Shown here: in pieces, positions 1-7,010 of the stretch
Layout of the letters: every line of letters begins with the position of its first letter
How positions within the stretch are numbered: position 1 is the first letter of the stretch
Assembly: GCF_001905595.1 (NCBI RefSeq)
Contig: NZ_LIXI01000002.1
Coordinates: forward strand, 434,001-498,000
Direction: 5' to 3'
Length of the DNA: 64,000 nt
Origin: Streptomyces sp. CB00316
GTDB lineage: Bacteria; Actinomycetota; Actinomycetes; Streptomycetales; Streptomycetaceae
Translations under genes and position numbers: made by a program
Notes under the pieces: generated by a model
Databases searched by the model: none
Told to the model about the DNA's origin: nothing
Seen by the model: the letters and a program-made list of their open reading frames with translations, nothing else

Positions 1-2
1 GG

Positions 3-296
3 GGTCTGGGCTGGGGTGGCGTGCCCACGCTGCTGCAGACAGCCGTCGGTGACGCGGGCGGCGAGTCCGCCGACGCGGCGCAGGCGATGCTCGTCACGCT
101 CTGGAACGTCGCGATGGCGGGCGGCGGCATCGTCGGCGGTATCCTGCTCGACACCCTCGGCAGCGAGTCCTTCCCCTGGACGGTGCTGCTGCTCCTGCTG
201 CCGGTGCTCGCGGTGGTGCTCTACGCCCGTAAGGCCGGCTTCCCCGCCCGCCGGCCGGTCGCGGAGACCCAGGAGGCTTCGGCCCCGGCGGCCTGA
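3..296 (+). CDS. MFS transporter, C-terminal part (5' end outside window)
   Basis: The reading frame is open from the window edge to the TGA at 294-296, so only the last ~97 residues are present. They show two hydrophobic segments, one with a glycine-rich GGGIVGGILLD stretch and one with a leucine-rich LLLLLPVLAVVLYARKAG stretch, then a polar tail. This is the usual end of a major facilitator superfamily drug or metabolite exporter (helices 11-12). Substrate cannot be told. It lies just upstream of the AmCP cluster regulators on the same strand and could be its exporter, but a terminator-like hairpin separates them. Confidence 0.75.
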   Translation, partial: GLGWGGVPTLLQTAVGDAGGESADAAQAMLVTLWNVAMAGGGIVGGILLDTLGSESFPWTVLLLLLPVLAVVLYARKAGFPARRPVAETQEASAPAA

Positions 297-317
297 CGCA
301 CCGGGGCCCTGATGACC

Positions 318-356
318 GACCGCCGGAGGGTACTGCTCCCCCCTCCTCCGGCGGTC
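318..356 (+). terminator. Hairpin terminator after the MFS gene
   Basis: A 12-bp perfect stem (GACCGCCGGAGG at 318-329 with CCTCCGGCGGTC at 345-356) encloses a 15-nt C-rich loop 22 bp after the MFS stop codon. No U-tract follows, as is common in Streptomyces. Confidence 0.6.
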
Positions 357-681
357 ACCCCCCGTCCCCGCTCCCACGTCGGGACACGGTCCCCGTACGC
401 CCTGCCCCGCTCCGCGCGGGCGCGTGTTCCTGATTTGTTGACACTTCACGCGTCAGGACCAACGTGGTGCTTCACCACTGGTGGAGCTCGTTTCCCGCCC
501 CGTGCGCCTCCTCCACGAGCCTCTCTCCCCGGACTGTTTCCGCAGGTAGGCGCGGGACCTGACGAAGTAGTCGGCCCACCCGGGAAACTTCCGTCCCGGA
601 CGGTATTTTCACCTCGTACTTCTGTTCCATGTATCCACTCGGGTGCAAGCGATATCAAGTATCGAGGGGAAGTAGCGTTAC
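357..681 (+). promoter_or_regulatory. Intergenic leader of the transposase-like gene
   Basis: No credible gene is seen. It has a consensus-like -35 TTGACA at 438-443 but no convincing -10 at 17-18 bp. Two small inverted repeats are present: CACCACTGGTG around 473-483, and CGATA/TATCG around 649-663 close to the ribosome binding site AGGGGAA. These may be binding sites for the two regulators encoded just downstream; that is inference. Confidence 0.35.
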
Positions 682-1902
682 ATGTCGTCAAGTGAGTTAC
701 GCGCGGTGGCGCCGGACAATGGCGCGTACATGCAGACGTTCATGGAAGATGTATTCCGGGCCTTCCAACGCCCCGAGCAGCGCCGTTGGGCCCAGGCCTA
801 TCTGTGGGCCCTGATCAACGTGTCGGGCAGGAAGACACCGCGCCGTATGGCACAGGCGAAGCCCCTGCCGTCGGCCGCCGCGCACGGCCTGCACCAGTTC
901 ATCAACGGCAGCCCCTGGGACTGGGTCCCGGTACGCCGCCGGCTCACCCAGTACGTGGCGGAGAACACCACCCCGAACGCATGGACCGTCGCCGAACTCA
1001 TCATCCCCAAGCGCGGCGAACACTCGGTGGGCGTGCACCAGCGCACCGATCCGATGACCGGACGCCGCCTCAACTGCCAGCGGGCTCTGATCTTCTTCCT
1101 CGTGTCGGGCACCCAGTGCTATCCGGTGGAGTGGAGCCTCATGCTCGGCGGGCCGTGGGTCTCGGACCGGGAGCGTAAACGCCGAGCCCGTATCCCCGGG
1201 TCGGAAGCGGGGCGCACCCCTGGCGACCATGTCGTCAGGTACGCCGCCGAGGCGGCTGTGCAGCCCCATCTCCCGCGTCTGCCCTGGGTGCTGGACCTCA
1301 CGCACTGCGACGACGCGGCCGGCGTCCTCGCGGGGCTCGCCCGGCTCAGGGCCGACGTGGTGTGCGAGGTCCACCCGAGTCAACTGGTACTCACCGGGCA
1401 GCAGTCACCCGCCCTGACCACGGTGGGCGCGCTGATGGAGGCGCGGCACGCGCGTCAGACGCATGTGCTGCTCCGGCAGCACCCCGGCGGCCGCGTCCAC
1501 CCCGTACCTGTCCACGCCTCCGTGGGCACGGTGGGGCCGCCGCGGCCAGGCAACGGCGACGACGGCTCGCGCCCGTACCGCATTCTGGAGAGACCCGACC
1601 CGGACGGCAGGCAGCCGCCCCGGTACTGGCTCACCACCGACCATCGGGTGGAGGAGGCCCTGCGCCTCGCGCGCAGTCACACCGCGGCCCTCTCCACCGT
1701 GGCCACGCTGCGGCAGCATTTCGGCGTACTCGACTTCGAGGGCCGCTCCTTCCCTGGCTGGCACCACCACATGACCATGGCCTCGGCCGCCTACATAAGC
1801 CAGCGCCTCGTCGGCCCGCCCTCCAGCTCCCCAGCATCGCCGGGGGCACCGTTCCGCGCATGGGCGCCACCTCCCGTCGCGCTCATCGGCGCCACGAACT
1901 GA
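682..1902 (+). CDS. IS701-type transposase-derived protein, catalytic residues lost
   Basis: 406 residues, full length for an IS701/DDE_5 transposase. The N-terminus matches the family (PEQRRWAQAYLWAL around 31-44, HGLHQFINGSPWDW around 68-81), as do GEHSVGV (112-118) and the C-terminal GVLDFEGRSFPGWHHH (348-363). However, the site where the family has the first catalytic DD reads VAELIIPK (A104-E105). The second Asp region reads VLDLTHCD (203-210). The region that normally holds the catalytic Glu (family DYEELK) reads TVATLRQ (339-345). No terminal inverted repeats or target duplications were seen. It starts at ATG with RBS AGGGGAA, and a response regulator begins 34 bp after it. It is most likely a domesticated DNA-binding protein rather than an active transposase. 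Confidence 0.7.
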   Translation: MSSSELRAVAPDNGAYMQTFMEDVFRAFQRPEQRRWAQAYLWALINVSGRKTPRRMAQAKPLPSAAAHGLHQFINGSPWDWVPVRRRLTQYVAENTTPNAWTVAELIIPKRGEHSVGVHQRTDPMTGRRLNCQRALIFFLVSGTQCYPVEWSLMLGGPWVSDRERKRRARIPGSEAGRTPGDHVVRYAAEAAVQPHLPRLPWVLDLTHCDDAAGVLAGLARLRADVVCEVHPSQLVLTGQQSPALTTVGALMEARHARQTHVLLRQHPGGRVHPVPVHASVGTVGPPRPGNGDDGSRPYRILERPDPDGRQPPRYWLTTDHRVEEALRLARSHTAALSTVATLRQHFGVLDFEGRSFPGWHHHMTMASAAYISQRLVGPPSSSPASPGAPFRAWAPPPVALIGATN

Positions 1903-1936
1903 TGTGGAACCCAGAAGAGAGAGCAAGGGGGAGCGC

Positions 1937-2626
1937 GTGAGACAGGTACTCGTGGTGGAGCAGGACTCCTCTGCCGCAGCGGCCATGGTGAGCGATCTGC
2001 GGCGGCAGGGGTTCACCGCCCGCAGTGTCTCCACAGGAGAGCGGGCGCTGCGGGTGTACCGCGAGATGGACTTGGTGCTGTTCTCCCTGGAACTGCCCGA
2101 TATCGACGGGTTGGAATTGTGTCGGGACCTGCGCAGCGGCGGGGACACGGCCCTGATAGCGATCACCGATTCCGACGCCGAACTGGAGCGCGTCCTCGTT
2201 CTCCACGCGGGCGCGGACGACTGTGTGGTGAAAAGCTGGGGATTCCGGGAAGTCGGAGCCCGTATCGAAGCGGTACTACGCCGGGCCCGACCCCGACAGG
2301 ACCTTCCGGGCGCCATTTCCCTGCGCCATCTCCATATAGATCCACGCCTGCGCGAAGTGCGACTGAGGGGCCGACCCGTCGGTGTCACGTCGAAGGAATT
2401 CGAGCTGCTCTACACCCTGGCCGCAACCCCGGAGACGGTCGTGACGCGCAAAGAGCTGATGGCCCGGGTCTGGGGCAGCGACTGGGGGCACACGAGCCGC
2501 ACGATCGACACGCATGTGAGCAGCCTGCGGGCGAAGCTCGGATCCAGCGGCTGGATCATCACCGTCCGGGGCGTCGGCTACCGCATGGGGTACGCCTGGC
2601 AGATGCCGGAGACGACCGCCGGCTGA
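1937..2626 (+). CDS. OmpR-type response regulator with Ser at the phospho-acceptor site
   Basis: 229 residues from GTG 1937, chosen because AAGGGGGA lies at the right spacing; an upstream GTG at 1904 has no ribosome binding site. The receiver domain spans about 3-118. A winged-helix Trans_reg_C domain spans about 130-220 and ends with RGVGYRM. Where family members read LLDLxLPDxDG, this one reads LFSLELPDIDG, so the phosphorylated Asp is Ser50. The Thr (AITD) and Lys (VVKSW) positions are kept. No histidine kinase is adjacent. It is therefore probably an orphan, phosphorylation-independent regulator, as is common in Streptomyces antibiotic clusters. It likely acts with the transposase-derived protein upstream on the neighbouring biosynthetic genes (inference). 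Confidence 0.8.
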   Translation: MRQVLVVEQDSSAAAAMVSDLRRQGFTARSVSTGERALRVYREMDLVLFSLELPDIDGLELCRDLRSGGDTALIAITDSDAELERVLVLHAGADDCVVKSWGFREVGARIEAVLRRARPRQDLPGAISLRHLHIDPRLREVRLRGRPVGVTSKEFELLYTLAATPETVVTRKELMARVWGSDWGHTSRTIDTHVSSLRAKLGSSGWIITVRGVGYRMGYAWQMPETTAG

Positions 2627-2639
2627 ACGGACGGACGAT

Positions 2640-2715
2640 ACGGGGCCCCGGGGCGTACGCCTTGGGTTCGATCCTCCCCCCGGGGCGTACGCCTTGGGTT
2701 CACCCTCCCGGGGCC
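2640..2715. repeat. 24-bp direct repeat in GC-palindromic intergenic DNA; probable bidirectional terminator
   Basis: Two identical 24-bp copies (2646-2669 and 2678-2701, 32 bp start to start) each begin CCCCGGGGCGTACG. They are flanked by CGGGGCCCCG-type palindromes (2641-2650 and near 2709-2718). The element lies between two convergent genes, so it probably terminates both. Confidence 0.55.
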
Positions 2716-2735
2716 CCGCCCGACCGCCTCGTCCG

Positions 2736-3491
2736 TCACACCGCCGCCGCCAGCCGCCGGAGCAGCGGGTGGTGCGCCTCCCCCTTCTCCCCCACCGCCC
2801 GCCGCGCCCACCAGGCCGACGCCAGGTTCGACGTGAGCAGCGTGCGGCGCGGCTCGCTGCGGGCCAGCTCGGTCACGGCCGCGAGCGTGCCCATCCCCGT
2901 CCCGGTGAAGAGGAGAGCCGTGTCGGCCGGCAGCTCCCGCTCCCGTATCCGCCGCAGGATGGCCCCGGTCGTCACCTCGTACGGGTCGAAGTGCGCTTCC
3001 TCGCCCGGGCGCACGGCCTCCTCCGCCGGGACGAGCACCACCCCGTCGACCGTGAGGCCGGCCCGCTCCCAGAAGGCGCGGGAGGTATCGGTGAGCCAGG
3101 GCTCGTACGGGGAGACGAGCGTCAGCCGCTGCACCCCGAGCGCCTCGCAAGCCGCGAGGATCGCCTGCGTGGAGGACTGCACGGGCGAACCGGCACGTTC
3201 GGACAGTTCGTCGCAGAAGGCCCGGTCGCCCTCCGGTTCCAGCAGGTAGTGCGACGCGCTGCACGCCACGACCGTGGCGTCCAGGCGCAGTGCGCCGAAA
3301 CTGCCGAGCAGCTCGGGGAGCACCTCGTTGTACGTCTCCAGCATCGCCCTCAGTCCGGCCCCGGGCGTCACCGGGAAACGGGAGGCGTACACATTCATTC
3401 CGAAGCCGAGCAGGTGGTTGAACTCGGGTTCCGCCGTCGGGTTTTCCGGCGGCACGACGACCCCCAGCCGGGGCAGTGAGAAGAGATCCAT
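2736..3491 (-). CDS. Maleate isomerase / Asp-Glu racemase superfamily protein
   Basis: 251 residues, the usual length for maleate cis-trans isomerase or arylmalonate-decarboxylase-type enzymes. It has the superfamily start LPRLGVVVPPENPTAEPEF and the first conserved cysteine in VVACSAS (C77). The second half normally has a Cys in an ISC motif; here it reads LLFTGTG (about 193-199), so the second catalytic Cys seems replaced by Thr196. The conserved SNxAxxW stretch follows at 221-228. There is no Shine-Dalgarno. A TACGGT box sits about 7 nt upstream of the ATG, so the transcript is probably leaderless. It is divergent from the AmCP operon and probably part of the same cluster. Its substrate, perhaps an unsaturated or malonate-like diacid, is unknown. 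Confidence 0.75.
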   Translation of the reverse strand: MDLFSLPRLGVVVPPENPTAEPEFNHLLGFGMNVYASRFPVTPGAGLRAMLETYNEVLPELLGSFGALRLDATVVACSASHYLLEPEGDRAFCDELSERAGSPVQSSTQAILAACEALGVQRLTLVSPYEPWLTDTSRAFWERAGLTVDGVVLVPAEEAVRPGEEAHFDPYEVTTGAILRRIRERELPADTALLFTGTGMGTLAAVTELARSEPRRTLLTSNLASAWWARRAVGEKGEAHHPLLRRLAAAV

Positions 3492-3717
3492 GGAAGTACC
3501 GTAGGGCGTACGTCACATCGACGGGCTTTCTGCGTCCCCTATTTGGCACGCTCGCACATCACCCTTGCACTTCCTTTCCTTCCTGACATTCCTTGACACT
3601 CCGCAACACAGCCCTGACTCGGCAGATATTGCTCTTCTCAGCCAGGCACCGAAGGATATGCATCAGCGAATGCGGCCCTGATCGCAGACCCCTTTCACGG
3701 AAAGAGGAGCAGAGGAA
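3492..3717. promoter_or_regulatory. Divergent promoter region of the AmCP cluster
   Basis: 226 bp between the maleate-isomerase-like gene and the AmCP operon. A TTGACA hexamer lies at 3593-3598 on the plus strand; a matching -10 is weak (TGACTC at 3615-3620, or AGATAT further down). A pyrimidine-rich TTCCTTTCCTTCC stretch precedes it. AGAGGA just before ATG 3718 is the ribosome binding site. Confidence 0.4.
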
Positions 3718-4872
3718 ATGGCAGCAGAAGGCCCCGAGAAACTGGAGAAGCCGCCCCATATATCGGACGCGACCCTGCGGGACTCCGCACATATGGCGGG
3801 GGTCGAATTCGGCCCCGAGGACGCCGCCGCCATCGCGGACTTGCTGGTGCGCACCGGCGTCGAGCTCGTCGAGGTGGGCATGGTCTCCGGGCCGGACTCC
3901 AAGGACGCCGACCTCGTCCTGGCCACCCACGAGGCGGTCACCCCCGAGCGCAGTATGACGCTGGTCGTCGTCCGCGACCGCCGCCAGGTCGCCCGCGCGC
4001 TGGACGAGGCCGAGCGCCTGGGCGTGCGGCACATCATGTACTCCATCCCGACCTCCGAGCAGCACGCGCAGCTGAAACTCGACTCGGCGAGCCCCAAGTT
4101 TCTCCAGGCGCTCGCACGGTCGGCGATCCAGCAGGCGAAGGAGCGCGGCTTCCACGTCACGTTCAGCGGTGAGGACGGCGCCCGCACACCCCGGGAGCGT
4201 CTCGTCCCCTATGTGGAGGCGGGGTTCGCGGCGGGGGCCGACCGGTTCCGGCTCGCGGAGACCGTGGCGTACCTCTCGCCCTGGCAGATGGAGGAGGTCA
4301 TCGCGGATATCACCGCGATCGACGGCTCCGAGATCGAGATCCACTCGCACAACATGCTGGGCATGGCCGTCGCCAACTCCCTGGCCGCCGTCCGGGCGGG
4401 GGCCCGGTGGATCTCCGCGACCGTCGGCGGGATCGGCGAGCGCGGCGGCAACGCGCCGCTGGCCGAACTGCTCACCTCGCTGCGGGTCATCCACGGCGAC
4501 ACCCGCTTCGACCTCACCCATCTCACCGAGCTCTCCCGGATCGCCCTGCGGGGCGCCGGTCTCGGGGAGGCCTTCCAGTCCGGGCCGACCACACCGCACG
4601 CTTTTGCGTACGAGCTGCCGGGCCAACTGAGCCACCCGCAGGCCTACGAGACACTTCCCGCCGAACTCGTCGGCAACAGACGCGAGTTGCGCGTGCGCAG
4701 CCGCCTCACCACGGCCCTGGTCAGCTGGGCCCTGGCCGACTCGGGACTGGAGGTGGACGTCGACGCCTTCACCCCGTGGCTGGCCGAGCGGCAGGAGCGG
4801 GACGGCCGCCCGCTGCTGGACCGGGACACGATCCGCAAGGCCGCAATCGACTTCCGCCCGGCGCCCGCGTAA
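3718..4872 (+). CDS. DRE-TIM metallolyase, homocitrate/isopropylmalate-synthase-like
   Basis: 384 residues, TIM-barrel acyl transferase/aldolase family. The N-terminal DATLRDSAHM motif (17-26) matches the DxTLRD signature. VTFSGEDGART (147-157) and GIGERGGNA (238-246) are family hallmarks. The metal site reads IHSHNMLGMAVAN (208-220): both His ligands (H209, H211) are present, but the usual HND is HNM, and RLAET replaces RLADT (178-182). Family members condense acetyl-CoA or similar with a 2-oxo acid, or cleave such products. As first gene of the operon it could build the carbon skeleton loaded on the carrier protein (inference). The LeuA regulatory domain is absent. Exact acceptor unknown. 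Confidence 0.75.
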   Translation: MAAEGPEKLEKPPHISDATLRDSAHMAGVEFGPEDAAAIADLLVRTGVELVEVGMVSGPDSKDADLVLATHEAVTPERSMTLVVVRDRRQVARALDEAERLGVRHIMYSIPTSEQHAQLKLDSASPKFLQALARSAIQQAKERGFHVTFSGEDGARTPRERLVPYVEAGFAAGADRFRLAETVAYLSPWQMEEVIADITAIDGSEIEIHSHNMLGMAVANSLAAVRAGARWISATVGGIGERGGNAPLAELLTSLRVIHGDTRFDLTHLTELSRIALRGAGLGEAFQSGPTTPHAFAYELPGQLSHPQAYETLPAELVGNRRELRVRSRLTTALVSWALADSGLEVDVDAFTPWLAERQERDGRPLLDRDTIRKAAIDFRPAPA

Positions 4873-4916
4873 CCCCTCGCACCGCGCAACCACCACACAC
4901 AGCAACGGAGTTCACG

Positions 4917-5102
4917 ATGTCCACCGCCACCCTGACCGGCGTATGCCCCGAGTGCGAGACCGACCTGACCGTCCCCCCGGTCACCCTGGGCGAGACGCTC
5001 TCCTGCCCCGAGTGCATCCTGACTCTCCGCGTCGAGGCCGTCGAGGACGGCCGGCTGACGCTCGAGATGGTCGAGGTGCAACTGCGCGACTGGGGCCAGT
5101 GA
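4917..5102 (+). CDS. lysW-like: LysW-type amino-group carrier protein with C-terminal Gln
   Basis: 61 residues, acidic. A zinc-ribbon of two knuckles, CPEC (10-13) and CPEC (30-33), matches LysW. The C-terminus reads RDWGQ where LysW and its relatives end EDWGE. In LysW the last Glu side chain is joined to the amino group of the substrate. Here codon CAG (5097-5099) places Gln last. It has a good RBS (CGGAG) and is followed one base later by the LysX-like ATG. LysW carriers serve lysine/arginine synthesis in Thermus and archaea. In Streptomyces, which makes lysine via diaminopimelate, such carriers mark specialised metabolism (e.g. vazabitide A and s56-p1 pathways). Gln may require deamidation before loading (inference). 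Confidence 0.9.
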   Translation: MSTATLTGVCPECETDLTVPPVTLGETLSCPECILTLRVEAVEDGRLTLEMVEVQLRDWGQ

Positions 5103-5103
5103 C

Positions 5104-5958
5104 ATGGACGCTCTCCGTCCCGTCGCCCTCGTCGCGGACCGTATCGCCTGGGAGGAACGCCTGCTCATCGAGACGGCCCCGACCTTCGGCCTCCGTATCG
5201 ACTGGGTCAACGACGAGTCCCTCTCCCTCGGCCACCCCGACGCCCCGGCGATCAAGGGGTACGACAGCCTCCTCGTCCGCAGCCGCAGCTACACCCGCGG
5301 CGGGCTGATCTCCAGCCTCGCCGAGGCGGCCGGCGTCCCCACGCTGAACACCGCCCGGGCCATCCACGCCTGCGAGAACAAGGCCGCCCTGCGCGCACTG
5401 CTCCAGACCGCGGGCGTACCCGTCCCGGACCACCGGCTCGTTCTCTCCCGCAAGGACTTCGACAAGGCTCTCGCGGACCTGCCCCTGCCCCTCGTCCTCA
5501 AGCCCGTCTTCGGCGGGATGGGCAAGCGGGTCACCCTGATCCGGCACGCCGACACCGCGCACTCCGTCTACGACTACATCGAGGACCTGGCCCACGCCTT
5601 CGAGCAGGCCAGCGTGGTGGAGCCCTACCTCGGCGGCAGCTCGGTGCGATGCCTGGTCGTCGGGCGGGAGCTGATCGGGGCCGCGGAGTTCGAGAGCGGC
5701 GGCAGCGACTGGCGCAACAACGCCGCCCTCGGCAACAGGAACCGCCCGGTAGCCCACGACCCCGACGTCCTGAAGATCGTCGGCGGTGTGGTGGATGTGC
5801 TCGGACCCGGCATCTACGGGGTCGACCTCTTCGCCACCCCCGACGGCTACGTCGTCAACGAGGTCAACCACGCCCCCGGCTTCCGAGCCGTGGCGTCCGC
5901 CACCGGAGCGGACATCCCCTCAGCCATATGCCGTTACGTGCAGGAGTTACTCGCATGA
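5104..5958 (+). CDS. lysX-like: LysX-like ATP-grasp ligase (amino acid to carrier protein)
   Basis: 284 residues, the length of LysX/ArgX. The ATP-grasp fold shows ENKAALR (91-97), LKPVFGGMGKRV (132-143), SDWRNNAALGNR (201-212, family DWRTN), and the Mg ligands D241, E253, N255 in GVDLF/VNEVN. LysX uses ATP to form an isopeptide between the carrier's terminal Glu side chain and the alpha-amino group of aminoadipate or glutamate. Here the substrate is unknown and the partner is the carrier one base upstream. The stop overlaps the next start (ATGA), indicating translational coupling. Confidence 0.88.
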   Translation: MDALRPVALVADRIAWEERLLIETAPTFGLRIDWVNDESLSLGHPDAPAIKGYDSLLVRSRSYTRGGLISSLAEAAGVPTLNTARAIHACENKAALRALLQTAGVPVPDHRLVLSRKDFDKALADLPLPLVLKPVFGGMGKRVTLIRHADTAHSVYDYIEDLAHAFEQASVVEPYLGGSSVRCLVVGRELIGAAEFESGGSDWRNNAALGNRNRPVAHDPDVLKIVGGVVDVLGPGIYGVDLFATPDGYVVNEVNHAPGFRAVASATGADIPSAICRYVQELLA

Positions 5959-7010
5959 TCCGTGCAGGAGTCGTCGGCGCCTCCGGGCTCGCCGGCGGCG
6001 AACTCATCCGCCTCATCACCCAGCACCCCGACCTGGAACTCACCTTCCTGGGCGGCTCCTCCAACATCGGCCGCCGCCCCTCCGAGCTCCACCCCGGCCT
6101 CCGCCTCGACCAGGGCCTGACCGTCCAGCCGGTCACCGACGACATCGTGGACAAGGTCGACGTCCTCTTCCTGGCCACCCCGGCGCCGGTATCGGCCGAG
6201 CTGTCCTCGCTGCTCGCCGACCGCATTCCGGCCATCGTCGACCTCAGCGGCGCGTTCCGCATCCGTACGCCGGAGCTGCACGACCGCTGGTACCCGAAGG
6301 TCAAGCGCCGCACCGACCTCGCGGACCGCTTCGTCTACGGCGTACCCGAGCTGATCGGTGACCAGCTGAAGGACGCCGCGCTCATCTCCCTGCCCGGCTG
6401 CTACGCCACCGCGATCACCCTGGGCCTGGCTCCGCTCGTCCTCGGCCTCGGGCTCGACCTGAAGACGGTGGTGGTGGACGGCAAGAGCGGGTCCAGCGGC
6501 GGCGGCATCCAGCTGCGCACCTCCGACCTGCACCCGTTCCGGGCCGGGGCCATCGCCCCGTACTCCCCGACCGGGCACCGGCACGCCGCCGAGGTCGGCG
6601 ACTTCCTGGAGCGGAGCAAGCCCGGGACTGTCGGGAACCTCTCCATGTCGGCGTACGGCGTCCCCAACGTACGCGGTTTGCTGACCAGTTCGTACGTGTT
6701 CACCGACGAGAAGGTGGACCAGCGAGAACTGAGCCGGGCCTTTCTGCGCTTCTACAAGGGGCGCCCGTTCGTCCGGGTGCGCCGACACAACGAGACGCTG
6801 ATCCCGGTGCCCGACCCCCAGGTCGTGCTCGGTTCCAACTACGCCGACGTGACGGTCCTGCTCGACGAGGAGGGCGGCCGGATCGTCGTACTCGCCGCGC
6901 TCGACAACCTGGTCAAGGGGGCCGCGGGCCAGGCCGTGCAGGTGACGAACCTGCGGTTCGGCCTGCCGGAGGAGACCGGGCTGACACAGCAGCCGGTGAT
7001 GCCGGCATGA
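5955..7010 (+). CDS. lysY-like: LysY/ArgC-like carrier-bound acyl-phosphate reductase
   Basis: 351 residues. NAD(P)-binding GVVGASGLAG (5-14), the catalytic-Cys motif LPGCYAT (C149) and a conserved His in SPTGHRH (204-210) match ArgC/LysY reductases. It would reduce the side-chain acyl phosphate of the carrier-bound amino acid to the semialdehyde. It starts inside the LysX stop and ends inside the LysZ start (both ATGA), so the three are coupled. ArgC of arginine biosynthesis is an alternative name, but the carrier context favours LysY. Confidence 0.88.
   Translation: MIRAGVVGASGLAGGELIRLITQHPDLELTFLGGSSNIGRRPSELHPGLRLDQGLTVQPVTDDIVDKVDVLFLATPAPVSAELSSLLADRIPAIVDLSGAFRIRTPELHDRWYPKVKRRTDLADRFVYGVPELIGDQLKDAALISLPGCYATAITLGLAPLVLGLGLDLKTVVVDGKSGSSGGGIQLRTSDLHPFRAGAIAPYSPTGHRHAAEVGDFLERSKPGTVGNLSMSAYGVPNVRGLLTSSYVFTDEKVDQRELSRAFLRFYKGRPFVRVRRHNETLIPVPDPQVVLGSNYADVTVLLDEEGGRIVVLAALDNLVKGAAGQAVQVTNLRFGLPEETGLTQQPVMPA

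Noticed and set aside
682-1902. Active IS701 insertion sequence
   Set aside because: Catalytic residues are replaced and no terminal inverted repeats or target duplications flank the gene.
4917-5102. Pup or a ferredoxin/rubredoxin-like protein
   Set aside because: Two CPEC knuckles, length, DWG terminus and LysX/Y/Z neighbours identify a LysW-type carrier; Pup has no cysteines and ends GGQ or GGE.
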